DNA from: Caballeronia glathei
GTDB lineage: Bacteria > Pseudomonadota > Gammaproteobacteria > Burkholderiales > Burkholderiaceae
DNA length: 62,974 bases
NCBI RefSeq assembly: GCF_000698595.1
Contig: NZ_JFHC01000049.1
Span: forward strand, 1 to 62,974
Direction of reading: 5' to 3'
Part shown: in pieces, positions 1 through 7,814 of the stretch
Layout of the letters: each line of letters begins with the position of its first letter
Numbering within the stretch: position 1 is the stretch's first letter
Program-made: the position numbers and the translations under genes
The notes under the pieces: model-generated
The model's input: only the letters and a program-made list of their open reading frames with translations
The model's database searches: none
Told to the model about the DNA's origin: nothing

Positions 1-201
1 ATGGGGGAATTTGACCGACCGCCGGGGCCATAAAATCTTGATGAGGTCACCGCGACGCCCACGAAACAGGAAGATGTGGCCCGAGAAGGGGTCACGTCCG
101 AGTGTCGACTGCACCAGTGCGGCAAGTCCATCCATGCCACGGCGCATATCGGTGACGCCCGCTGCCAGCCATACGCGGGTACCGCCTGGCGGAGCAATCA
201 T
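1..201 (-). pseudogene. tnpB: IS66-family accessory protein TnpB, partial
   Basis: The minus strand reads MIAPPGGTRVWLAAGVTDMR and continues through GLAALVQ, GRDPFSGHIFLF and GDLIKILW, the normal N-terminal half of the IS66 TnpB (Orf2) protein. Its ATG overlaps the tnpA stop (ATGA at 198-201), the usual IS66 arrangement. After GDLIKILW (about position 31) the family would continue with a glycine-rich stretch followed by a lysine/arginine segment. Here it reads PRRSVKFP, so the gene appears broken near position 30 by a deletion or another element before it leaves the window. TnpB is an accessory protein of IS66 transposition with no known catalytic role. No transposase TnpC is visible. Confidence 0.75.
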
Positions 202-632
202 GCTGGCATCAGGCAGCGCAGCACGAGGCGCAACTGCATTGGATCGACCATACCCGTGACGCGCACACGGGCACCGTTCAGTTCGATCTCAATGCCCGAC
301 GCTGCCGGTACGCTGTCGCGATGTGGCTCGACCGGCTGTACTACCATAGAAGACGGTTCGGTCTTCTCGCCTGCCGGTGCATCAGGCAGGGCAACGGGCA
401 GCAACACTGCTGTGCCGTGCGCCACCGCGTCAAACGGGCCCGCCCGCAGTTGCCGGCGCCACTTGAACACCATATTGGGATTCAGTCCGTGCGCCTGCGC
501 GAGCTTGGCCACCGAAATACCCGGCTCGCTGGCCGCGACGGCAACTTGCCGTCGGTACTCCGGTGCGTAATTCGGTCGGCCCTTGCGGTTCGATGGTCTC
601 GCATCCCGTGTGTCCAAAGTAGTCCCCACCAC
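198..632 (-). CDS. tnpA: IS66-family TnpA (helix-turn-helix protein)
   Basis: This 144-residue protein begins with a GTG codon and carries an IS3/IS911-like helix-turn-helix near residues 25-65: YAPEYRRQVAVAASEPGISV, then AQAHGLNPNMVFKWRR. It has the basic N-terminus and variable C-terminal half typical of IS66 TnpA. The protein probably binds the IS ends or regulates transposition. It is translationally coupled to the tnpB fragment downstream. The reading frame is intact, but with tnpB broken the element is probably not autonomous. Confidence 0.8.
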   Translation of the reverse strand: MVGTTLDTRDARPSNRKGRPNYAPEYRRQVAVAASEPGISVAKLAQAHGLNPNMVFKWRRQLRAGPFDAVAHGTAVLLPVALPDAPAGEKTEPSSMVVQPVEPHRDSVPAASGIEIELNGARVRVTGMVDPMQLRLVLRCLMPA

Positions 633-660
633 TTGAAGTAACGGGCACCACTTTGGACAC
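610..660. repeat. 11-bp inverted repeat beside IS66 tnpA
   Basis: GTGTCCAAAGT at 610-620 is repeated as its exact reverse complement at 650-660, with 29 bases between. The inner flanks are also partly complementary (AGTCCCC against GGGCACC). It lies exactly at the 5' end of tnpA, so it may be an IS terminus facing a second end, or the operator/terminal repeat of the element. The next bases (661-913) contain no gene I can support. Confidence 0.6.
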
Positions 661-913
661 CGGAACCAGCTCTGTCCATACGGCCTTCAAATGACGCTTA
701 CGATGTGAACCGTCACTGTCTTGAAGCGCGCGAGCTCATAGGGCTGTGCCGGCAGCGGCTGCAGTGCCGGCGCGTCCAGCTGGGCGAATGCGCTGGCGCG
801 ACATCCCGGCAGCGCTCGGCTTTAATGCTGCCCGAGATTGCGAGGCTAAGGATTGGCGTTGCGCATGGCATCAACTACGCGGGCTATGCTCGCCGGCTTT
901 TGCCGGAGAGAGC

Positions 914-1127
914 ATGCCCGCGCACCGGATGAACATGCGCATGATCAAGGACGTTTTACGACTTAAATTCGACGGCGGCTTCTCGCACGATCGGATCGCC
1001 GCGTCTCTGGGCATATCCAAGGGCGTGGTCACGAAGTACATAGGACTGGCCGGTGCCGCCGGGCTGGACTGGGCAAGCGCCTGCGATATGGATGAAGGCG
1101 ACCTCGAGCGGCGGCTTCTCCAGTCAG
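914..1127 (+). pseudogene. istA: IS21-family IstA transposase, N-terminal fragment
   Basis: From ATG 914, preceded by GGAGAG, the frame reads MPAHRMNMRMIKDVLRLKFD and then an HTH (HDRIAASLGISKGVVTKYIG) and AAGLDW. This is the standard N-terminal DNA-binding part of IS21 IstA. Only about 70 residues remain of a family usually near 500 residues. Similarity ends around 1125, where the antisense membrane protein frame begins. The DDE catalytic domain and istB are missing, so this is a dead remnant. Confidence 0.75.
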
Positions 1128-1535
1128 CACGCAGAACCCCGTAAGAAATAGCGCCAGACTCTGGTGATCGGACAGCCGCACCGGGATGAATCCAATCGGA
1201 AACAGCGTCGCCGAAACGACGAAAACTACCTCGGCGGGCTTGAGCGTCGCGTTATTGCGAGTATTCAGATCGCGCGGCGAAAAACGGCGCAGCAGCGTGA
1301 GGCCCGAGTAGATCAGCAGCAAAAGGAACAGGACGTTTAAAAACAGCGTGATATAGCCTGCAATAAACTCATCATCAGTGAAGAGAAAGGGGATTGCGTA
1401 ATAGAGCACAATTCCGATTGGCCGATAAGCGTGATAGCACGTGCTAGCGACATCGCTATCGCCGGTCAGAAAGTGGGCGCACGCCGTCGCGACATCGAAA
1501 TACTGTTTTGCATCGCCAATCGAAGGAAAGTTCAT
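1124..1535 (-). pseudogene. Membrane protein truncated by IS21 fragment
   Basis: The minus strand from ATG 1535 (MNFPSIGDAKQYFDVATACA) gives a protein with hydrophobic segments such as FIAGYITLFLNVLFLLLLI and VVFVVSATLFPIGFIPV. It looks like the N-terminal part of a multi-pass membrane protein, perhaps a lipid-linked sugar transferase of the GT39 kind, though I do not recognise the exact family. After FLTGFCVLT the frame runs into the reverse strand of istA, so the C-terminus is lost. An upstream GTG at 1643 would add 36 residues, which look less like real coding sequence. It lies downstream of, and in the same direction as, the polysaccharide operon, so it may once have been its last gene. 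Nothing convincing is seen between 1644 and 1820. Confidence 0.55.
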
Positions 1536-1820
1536 GTCGCGCGTGGATGGAGCACTATTGCGAGGTATTCTGCGAATTGTACAACACCCTCTTCCGGGCA
1601 TTGACAAAGCAACCATACCGAAATTTGCTTGCGACAGGGCCACGAGTATCGGACGCTCGCGCCCGACTTACCGACATGCTAGAGCGCTTTCCCCCACGTC
1701 CCTCCAGCGCGAACTCAGAACGATCGTAGGCTCGCGGCACGCGAAGCAAATCCCTCGCCGTTACGGAAACTCAATCTATCGTCGCGGCACCGAGATTTTC
1801 CTGATGTCGATGGGCTATTG

Positions 1821-3527
1821 TCACGACCAGCGACACAAAATGGAACGCTTTCTTGAGCCGCGTCCCCGACGTACTTCAATCGGAAAGATGGGCGACGACG
1901 CCGCCGGACTGAATAACCGTAGCTCGATCGGCTCTTGACTACTGAGCGCGAGACCTTCCAATGAAAAACGAACGGGTCCGTGATCCCAGCTGTGATCGAG
2001 CGAGATAGTCTGGTGAAATACGATCCGATCGCCGCCAGTGACGATTTCCACGCCAATTGAATCCGCCAGGTTTTTCACGGCCACATGGACACCGATCTCC
2101 AGCGTGCGCGGGTTCCCTATGCCTGGGCGCAGGCTATAGGCGTTGAACGGCCTGCCCCGCAGGTCGTCGCCCAATACGACGCGTGCGCCCGCCGATATCG
2201 CACCGAGCAAGCCGCTGAATGCAGGCGGAAGATTTGGAGCGAGATTGTCGCCGCCGCGGAACCAGTTCGTCAGGCGGACGACTCGCCTCCTCTTATAAAG
2301 AAGGGCTTCATTCGACCAGCTGATGGCGTCCGCCCATGCCTGATGCAATAAAACGCTCTGCATGCTGACCGTGGCACTCGCATGCTCGACCGCGCGGGCT
2401 TGCTCTTTAAGTGACGCGGTAAGATGTCCGTTTTCGTGCCTCTGACAATCGAGCGCGCGCCTTGCGGCCGCGAGTTCGTTTTGTTGTCGACGGTATTCGG
2501 CTTGCTGTCGATCCAATGAGTCACGGGTGGCCGTTACTTGCATGGCGAGTTGCTCCAGCTCTGCCCGCATTCTCGACATCTCGCTGTCGGCGAGCCGCCG
2601 TGCGTGTCCGACTTCCGCTGCAGCCACCTTCAGGTCGGCGATCTCAATCGTGTTTCCGGCGATAGCGGAATGCATTTGCGCCAGTCGGCCATCCATCTCC
2701 GCACGCACTTTCGAGCGCGAATCTTCGATGGCCACGCAGGCCCGATGCAAGTCGTCCACGCGGCTAACCATGGCGGCATCCGGCTGCAAGAGCTCGCCCA
2801 GCGCCGATTTGATCTGCTGCATCACGGGGGCGCGCGTGCCTTGTTGCGCGATGAGCGTCGCATCTTTCTTGCGGCGTTCGTTGATGAAGGCCGGCTCAAA
2901 AAAGCTCATCGTCTCAATTTCTTCGCGAACAGCTTCGTCGGAGGCGTCAGACTTCTTCCATACGACCAGTTGACACACCATCTGATCGCAGACGTCCCAC
3001 ATGTGGCGCCGCGCGAACAGCTTGTTCTCCTCCGACAGGCCGAGGAATTCGGGAAAGTAGAAAAACTCCAATCCCGCGAGTCTGAAGTCGACGCCGAGAT
3101 GCGAATTGTCGGATTCCGCCAAGCCCCAACTCACCGCGTGAGGATGCCAGTACTGCGCCGAGTCCGTACCCGCCGTCCGCGAAGATGTGAAGAAGCGCGC
3201 CGTGTGCTCGTTGAACGGCACGATGTGATACGGATTGGCGACATTGAGCTTTTGTTCGAAGTAAGGCGCGATGATGCAAATCTGCGCTCCGTGCTTGCAG
3301 ATTCGATACAGCTCCTTCATCGTCGCGGTGATATCGGCGACATGCTCAAGCGAGTGTGACGCGACGATGAGGTCCACGGAGTCGTCCTCGAAAGGAAGAC
3401 GCTTGTTCAAATCGGCAACCACGTCCACACCCGGCATGGGCGCGCGATCGACTCCGATGAATCCCGGCGACTTCGCGAGCCCGCAGCCCAGGTCGACTTT
3501 CACCATATCCTTCTCCAATGTATTCAT
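1821..3527 (-). CDS. SAM-dependent methyltransferase with coiled coil and beta-type C-terminal domain
   Basis: This 568-residue protein has three parts. Residues 10-190 are a class I methyltransferase: SAM motif VDLGCGLAKS at 11-20, acidic VDVVADL, and SHSLEHV at 58-63. Residues about 255-395 are a long heptad-rich coiled coil (MDGRLAQMHSAIAG, DSEMSRMRAELEQLAMQV, LDRQQAEYRRQQNELAAARR). Residues about 445-555 look like a beta-sandwich. The layout resembles chain-terminating enzymes such as WbdD of E. coli O8/O9a, where a methyltransferase (in O9a with a kinase) caps the O-chain and a coiled coil acts as a ruler; no kinase domain is seen here. The start ATG overlaps the stop of the upstream glycosyltransferase by 4 bases. 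The role in capping the glycan is inferred; a methyl modification inside the glycan is the alternative. Confidence 0.7.
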   Translation of the reverse strand: MNTLEKDMVKVDLGCGLAKSPGFIGVDRAPMPGVDVVADLNKRLPFEDDSVDLIVASHSLEHVADITATMKELYRICKHGAQICIIAPYFEQKLNVANPYHIVPFNEHTARFFTSSRTAGTDSAQYWHPHAVSWGLAESDNSHLGVDFRLAGLEFFYFPEFLGLSEENKLFARRHMWDVCDQMVCQLVVWKKSDASDEAVREEIETMSFFEPAFINERRKKDATLIAQQGTRAPVMQQIKSALGELLQPDAAMVSRVDDLHRACVAIEDSRSKVRAEMDGRLAQMHSAIAGNTIEIADLKVAAAEVGHARRLADSEMSRMRAELEQLAMQVTATRDSLDRQQAEYRRQQNELAAARRALDCQRHENGHLTASLKEQARAVEHASATVSMQSVLLHQAWADAISWSNEALLYKRRRVVRLTNWFRGGDNLAPNLPPAFSGLLGAISAGARVVLGDDLRGRPFNAYSLRPGIGNPRTLEIGVHVAVKNLADSIGVEIVTGGDRIVFHQTISLDHSWDHGPVRFSLEGLALSSQEPIELRLFSPAASSPIFPIEVRRGRGSRKRSILCRWS

Positions 3528-6500
3528 TTGATTTGCCGCTGCACAGCTGTTGCCAGCGCAGCCGCATGTTTGCGCGCGCTCTCGATACCGAGAAGGGCGT
3601 TAGCACGAGCAAGCTCCGCTCGCAGACGCGACACATTCGCTAAGCTTGTCGTGGTGTCAGTCGTCAACGCATTCCGGTTCGCCGCATGACTGCGCGCACG
3701 CGCCGCATCTCCATAAAGCTTGAACAGCGCCGACGAAACCGAAGTACCCGCGCATTCCGCGCAGACCACCTGGAAAGCAAGTTCGACACGCGCGGCCCGC
3801 TGTTCCTCGCTCAACGAGCAGGCTTCGCGCAGCCCGCGCGAAATCTCCGCAACACTGTTATCGCGCAACAGCACGCCGGTCGCATCCGATACGACTTCCG
3901 CGATCCCCCCGACTGCAGGTGCCACGACCAAGACACCGGCCGCCATTGCTTCGAGAATGACTTGCGGCAATGACTCCCAGTCGCTTGCGCACAGGAGGAT
4001 ATCGAGCTTGAGAAACTCGCTGGCTACGTCCCGACGGAAACCGTGGAAACGGACACGGTCGCTTACACTGTATTCCGACGCCATACGTTTGCAGTCGTCA
4101 ACATATTCTGGGAAAAATTGCGTGTAACCGTATATATCCAGTTCTACATTGAGCCCTTCCTTCTGCAACCCGCCAAGGGCTTCGATGGCCTGCAACTGCC
4201 CTTTGCGAGCCTGCACTGTGCCGAATAGTCCGATGCGCCACGTTCTCGTCGTGTCGACGGAATCCAGCTTCGATCGACCCTCCGCAAAAAACTCCTGCGG
4301 GACATGACTGCGAATGCAATAGCCAGGCGTCCCGAGTAACCATGCCCAACGATTGGCATACAGAAGGGAATCCGAATGTACGGCGTCACAGTGTTCGGGC
4401 AGCACCGGTTCGACCGAACTGCTTTCGACCGCATACAGCGACGTGACATGCGGAACGTCGAGCTGACGTGCCGCACGTGCGACCTCTTGCAGTAACGTGA
4501 CCGAATGGACGAGAGCAATCTCGTTTTCCGTCAGCCATTGCACACTCGTATCGACGGCATCGAGATCGAGTTCGCGCACCAATGGCTCTGTTTCGCACCG
4601 AAGCGGCAGAAAGTCGACATCGAATCCGCGCTCGCGAGCGTAGCGCCGGACCTCGTGATCGGAGTCCTGAGATGATACGGGAAGAACAATGACGGGTTCG
4701 AAGCCGTAATGCGCCGAGATACGTGCATGCCTGAACAGATGATTCTCCGCGCCGCCGAGGTACGAACTGTGGAATACGAAAGCAATTCGAGGCTTGCGAA
4801 CGTCCGGTCGACGCAAGATTGCGTGCAGCGTCGCCGCATCGAGCGCGGCGCGAAGCGCGTCGGCCTGAACTTCTGATGTAAATCGCTGCTGCACGACGAG
4901 CCGGGCCGCGTGGACCATGAACGAGCGTTCATGGGCGACGGAATCGATTGCACGGGCCAGAGCGTTGGTCCAGCCGTCCACCGAGTTCGCACATTTGAAT
5001 CCGGTTCGCCCGTCCTCGACAACGTTATAAGGTTCGACGTCGGAATACACACCAAGCGCTTGAGCTGCGGTGATCTCGAGAAACTTGATCGGACATTTCG
5101 CTCGCTTCGCCCTTTTCTCGGCAAACAAAGGGGCGAGCATGATGTCGAATCCTGCGGACATCAAGCGGCCGAGATATTCCTCGTAGCTCGACGTGAAGGG
5201 CTCGTGGAAGAATGGACTCTTCAGTTGGTCGATCCCCTGCGGCTTGAAGCCCCAGAAATGAATCTCAACCTTGTCACGGTAACGATCACTGATTTCAACG
5301 AGGGCAGGCCAAAGCGCCGCGAATTCTTCTTCCCGCGCTCCGCCCCCCGCGAACGCGATCTTCAACGGCCCGTCGTCATCCTTCGCTGGCCGCAATGGCC
5401 GCTTGAGCCATTTTTCCCGGATGTTCGTGGAAAGCTCCACGACACAATCCGAATGGGCAGATGCCGACTCTGTCATTACTGGCGAGTAGGTCAGCACGAG
5501 ATCTGCCTGCGACATAAGCCCGGTAATTATCTCGTAGCAGGGCGCACCGGGCGCGATGTAGTCGAACACCGGGCTGACCTCATGCAATGACAGGAGATCG
5601 TCGTCCATCAAGAACATGCACGCCTTCCCCGCATCCTTCGCGTACTTCATCCAGTGTGGCGCCGGATGATTCATCGTGCGGTGGAAGATCACAACGTCGG
5701 TGGCATCGATTGCGCTGGCAGTCAACTGCGCGGTGGGAACATACGAGAATTCGAAACTGTCCGCGAGTCGTTGAGTCAAGTTGCCGATCGTGATGTCAAT
5801 CGTCGAATCGAAATGCTCTTTTGTCACGATGACATGCCGCAGCCGGCGTACCGCATTCGCCGGCGACAACATCACGTCGCGCCGCCGGGCGAAATAAGGC
5901 GCAACGTAAATGCGCCAGATCTCGTCGATCTTGCGGGGACCTAGCGAAGTGAAAGGCTCGAGCGAGTCGACCTCGTAATCTCCGAGCCTGTCAGGCGTCA
6001 ACAGATGATCGCGCGTGCGTCCGGACATGAACCGCTGCAGGAAAGGATCGTACTCAACGGTCTTTCCGAGCGAATTGTCCTGCCAGGCATCCACCACGCT
6101 GACGATCTCGTCTACGTGGATGAAGCGCGTCTGCTTCGCCCATCGCAGCCAGAGATCCCAATCGCACGAGCGCCGCATCGCTAGATGCACGTCATAGCCG
6201 CCGTGGAGGACGAACATCGAACGACGATGCATTAGCGCGTTATTCGCGATGCAGTTACCTTCCACAAGCTTGTAGTAGAGGAATTCCGAACCAAGTTTGA
6301 ATTCACTTCCTTTCAATTTGCAGAGAGCGGTGCCGTATGCCACGCCGCAATTGGGGTTCGCATCGAGCGCGCCGACTAGCGACGACAAGCAACTCGCCGT
6401 CCAGACGTCGTCATCGAACTGATATGCGCAGTACTCCCCACGGGCGAGCATGAGTCCCTCGTTGACTCGCAACGCCGGCAAACCAGAATTTCGCTCATGT

Positions 6501-6757
6501 CGGACGTGGACGACTCGGGGATCTTTCGCCACATAGGCGCTCACGACTTCCGCTGTTGAATCGAGTGAGCCATCGTCGATCACCAAGAGTTCGAAATCCG
6601 TGTAATCCTGCGCGATGACTGAGTCTATGGCACGGGCAAGCATTCCATTATCGCCGCGGCAATAAGTTGGCAATATCACAGAAACACGCGGCTGGACGGA
6701 TCTTTCGGGATGCGCGGTTATCTGCTGGTCTTGCAAGAAGAAAGCTGCTTTGAGCAT
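3524..6757 (-). CDS. Multidomain glycosyltransferase (GT2 + two GT4-like modules), 1077 aa
   Basis: Residues about 22-250 form a GT-A, family 2 domain: PRVSVILPTY, DDGS at 61-64, and a metal-binding DXD-type FDDD at 114-117. Residues about 320-640 are a GT-B-like module with FMLMDDD-type acidic motif (CMFLMDDDLLSL), FAGGG and a C-terminal KFLEITAAQALGVYSDVEPY. Residues about 655-1020 are a classic GT4: IAFVFHSSYLGGAENHLFRH, LFGTVQARKGQ, and ESLPQVILEAMAAG, the E-x7-E type signature. A short coiled coil ends the protein. It is a cytoplasmic or membrane-associated enzyme that probably adds two or more different sugars to the undecaprenyl-linked chain. The gene is in the polysaccharide operon between the rhamnosyltransferase and the methyltransferase. 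Sugar specificity cannot be read from the sequence. Confidence 0.85.
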   Translation of the reverse strand: MLKAAFFLQDQQITAHPERSVQPRVSVILPTYCRGDNGMLARAIDSVIAQDYTDFELLVIDDGSLDSTAEVVSAYVAKDPRVVHVRHERNSGLPALRVNEGLMLARGEYCAYQFDDDVWTASCLSSLVGALDANPNCGVAYGTALCKLKGSEFKLGSEFLYYKLVEGNCIANNALMHRRSMFVLHGGYDVHLAMRRSCDWDLWLRWAKQTRFIHVDEIVSVVDAWQDNSLGKTVEYDPFLQRFMSGRTRDHLLTPDRLGDYEVDSLEPFTSLGPRKIDEIWRIYVAPYFARRRDVMLSPANAVRRLRHVIVTKEHFDSTIDITIGNLTQRLADSFEFSYVPTAQLTASAIDATDVVIFHRTMNHPAPHWMKYAKDAGKACMFLMDDDLLSLHEVSPVFDYIAPGAPCYEIITGLMSQADLVLTYSPVMTESASAHSDCVVELSTNIREKWLKRPLRPAKDDDGPLKIAFAGGGAREEEFAALWPALVEISDRYRDKVEIHFWGFKPQGIDQLKSPFFHEPFTSSYEEYLGRLMSAGFDIMLAPLFAEKRAKRAKCPIKFLEITAAQALGVYSDVEPYNVVEDGRTGFKCANSVDGWTNALARAIDSVAHERSFMVHAARLVVQQRFTSEVQADALRAALDAATLHAILRRPDVRKPRIAFVFHSSYLGGAENHLFRHARISAHYGFEPVIVLPVSSQDSDHEVRRYARERGFDVDFLPLRCETEPLVRELDLDAVDTSVQWLTENEIALVHSVTLLQEVARAARQLDVPHVTSLYAVESSSVEPVLPEHCDAVHSDSLLYANRWAWLLGTPGYCIRSHVPQEFFAEGRSKLDSVDTTRTWRIGLFGTVQARKGQLQAIEALGGLQKEGLNVELDIYGYTQFFPEYVDDCKRMASEYSVSDRVRFHGFRRDVASEFLKLDILLCASDWESLPQVILEAMAAGVLVVAPAVGGIAEVVSDATGVLLRDNSVAEISRGLREACSLSEEQRAARVELAFQVVCAECAGTSVSSALFKLYGDAARARSHAANRNALTTDTTTSLANVSRLRAELARANALLGIESARKHAAALATAVQRQIK

Positions 6758-6848
6758 GTTTCAAACCCCCTCGTCATGCCCGCATGGCGTCGTGAGCCCG
6801 GACATCATGGATCTGCATAGAAAGACTGGCGATGACTACTTTGGCGGA

Positions 6849-7814
6849 TCACGCGTTCAGCGCACCGCTACGACCTGCAAATCCATCGATCAGACCACAC
6901 CCCATCTTCCGCAGCCTCGCACCTCGCGGTGCAACGCCCAAGCCGAAGAAGACAATCGACCCGAGGAGCCGGACGGTCAAAAAGAGACGCCACGTGAAGG
7001 GCATCCGAAGTTGTCTTAGGATCAGTACCGTATTGCGGCACACGTAGTAGTCTCGCACTGGCGAGTGCACGAACACCTCTCGCCACCGTCCCAACCATAC
7101 CGGAACAATGTCGTCGCCAAGCGAATGCGTAAGGTGCGCGTCGCATGCGCCATAGAGTCTGTAGCCGAGCGCGGCCGCGCGCAAACACCAATCGGTGTCG
7201 ACGTGATCGATGAAAAGTCCCTCATTCATACCCCCGACGTCCCGGAACACGTCGAGACGCGTCATCGTTCCCGAAGAAATCAGGAAGTCGACGGGCATCG
7301 CGGTGCATCCATTCTCGCAAGCATCGCGGCCGATCCAGAAACGCCGCGCACGCACGAATCGTCCGCGTGTGCCGGTGCGCTTGTCCAGGATCAGCGGCCC
7401 AACCGCGCCCAAGCGCGTACCCTGCCGCCGTACACCAGCATCAACCGCGAGCAGGCGCTCGACCATGTCGGGCCCGGGAATGCTGTCGTGATCGAGAAAC
7501 AGCAGGAAATGGTCGTTGGAAGGCGTGGCGTCGGCGTCGCGCACGGCCACCGCGACACCGTGATTCTGCGCCGCCGCAATGCCAAGATTAACTGCGAGCG
7601 TCTCAAGCACGCAGGCATGACGCGCAGCGAGCGTCGCGAGTTCGGTCACGGTGCTCGCGACCGAGCCGTTATCTACGATGACGATGCGCTCGACTTGCGG
7701 TCTCAGCGCGGTGAAGATCGAGTCGAGCGTCGCCGCGTTCGGATTGAACGTCACCACAATCGCCGACACCCGCGCAATTTCAGCCGCTCCTTCGCAGTGT
7801 GCCAAGCCGCTCAT
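6849..7814 (-). CDS. Rhamnosyltransferase-like GT2 glycosyltransferase
   Basis: This 321-residue protein starts its GT-A fold with VSAIVVTFNPNAATLDSIFT. It then has VDNGS, NLGIAAAQNHGV, the metal site LFLDHDSIPG and the acceptor-side segment FIDHVDTDWCLRA. This combination (NxGIAxAxNxG, LDxDS, DxDWCLR) is typical of dTDP-rhamnosyl transferases of the RfbN/RfbF type. A hydrophobic C-terminal stretch (WRLFLTVRLLGSIVFFGLGV) may anchor it to the membrane. The dTDP-L-rhamnose genes are in the same operon. Its stop overlaps nothing downstream (a 91-base gap follows), while its start overlaps the end of the upstream gene by 4 bases. Confidence 0.85.
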   Translation of the reverse strand: MSGLAHCEGAAEIARVSAIVVTFNPNAATLDSIFTALRPQVERIVIVDNGSVASTVTELATLAARHACVLETLAVNLGIAAAQNHGVAVAVRDADATPSNDHFLLFLDHDSIPGPDMVERLLAVDAGVRRQGTRLGAVGPLILDKRTGTRGRFVRARRFWIGRDACENGCTAMPVDFLISSGTMTRLDVFRDVGGMNEGLFIDHVDTDWCLRAAALGYRLYGACDAHLTHSLGDDIVPVWLGRWREVFVHSPVRDYYVCRNTVLILRQLRMPFTWRLFLTVRLLGSIVFFGLGVAPRGARLRKMGCGLIDGFAGRSGALNA

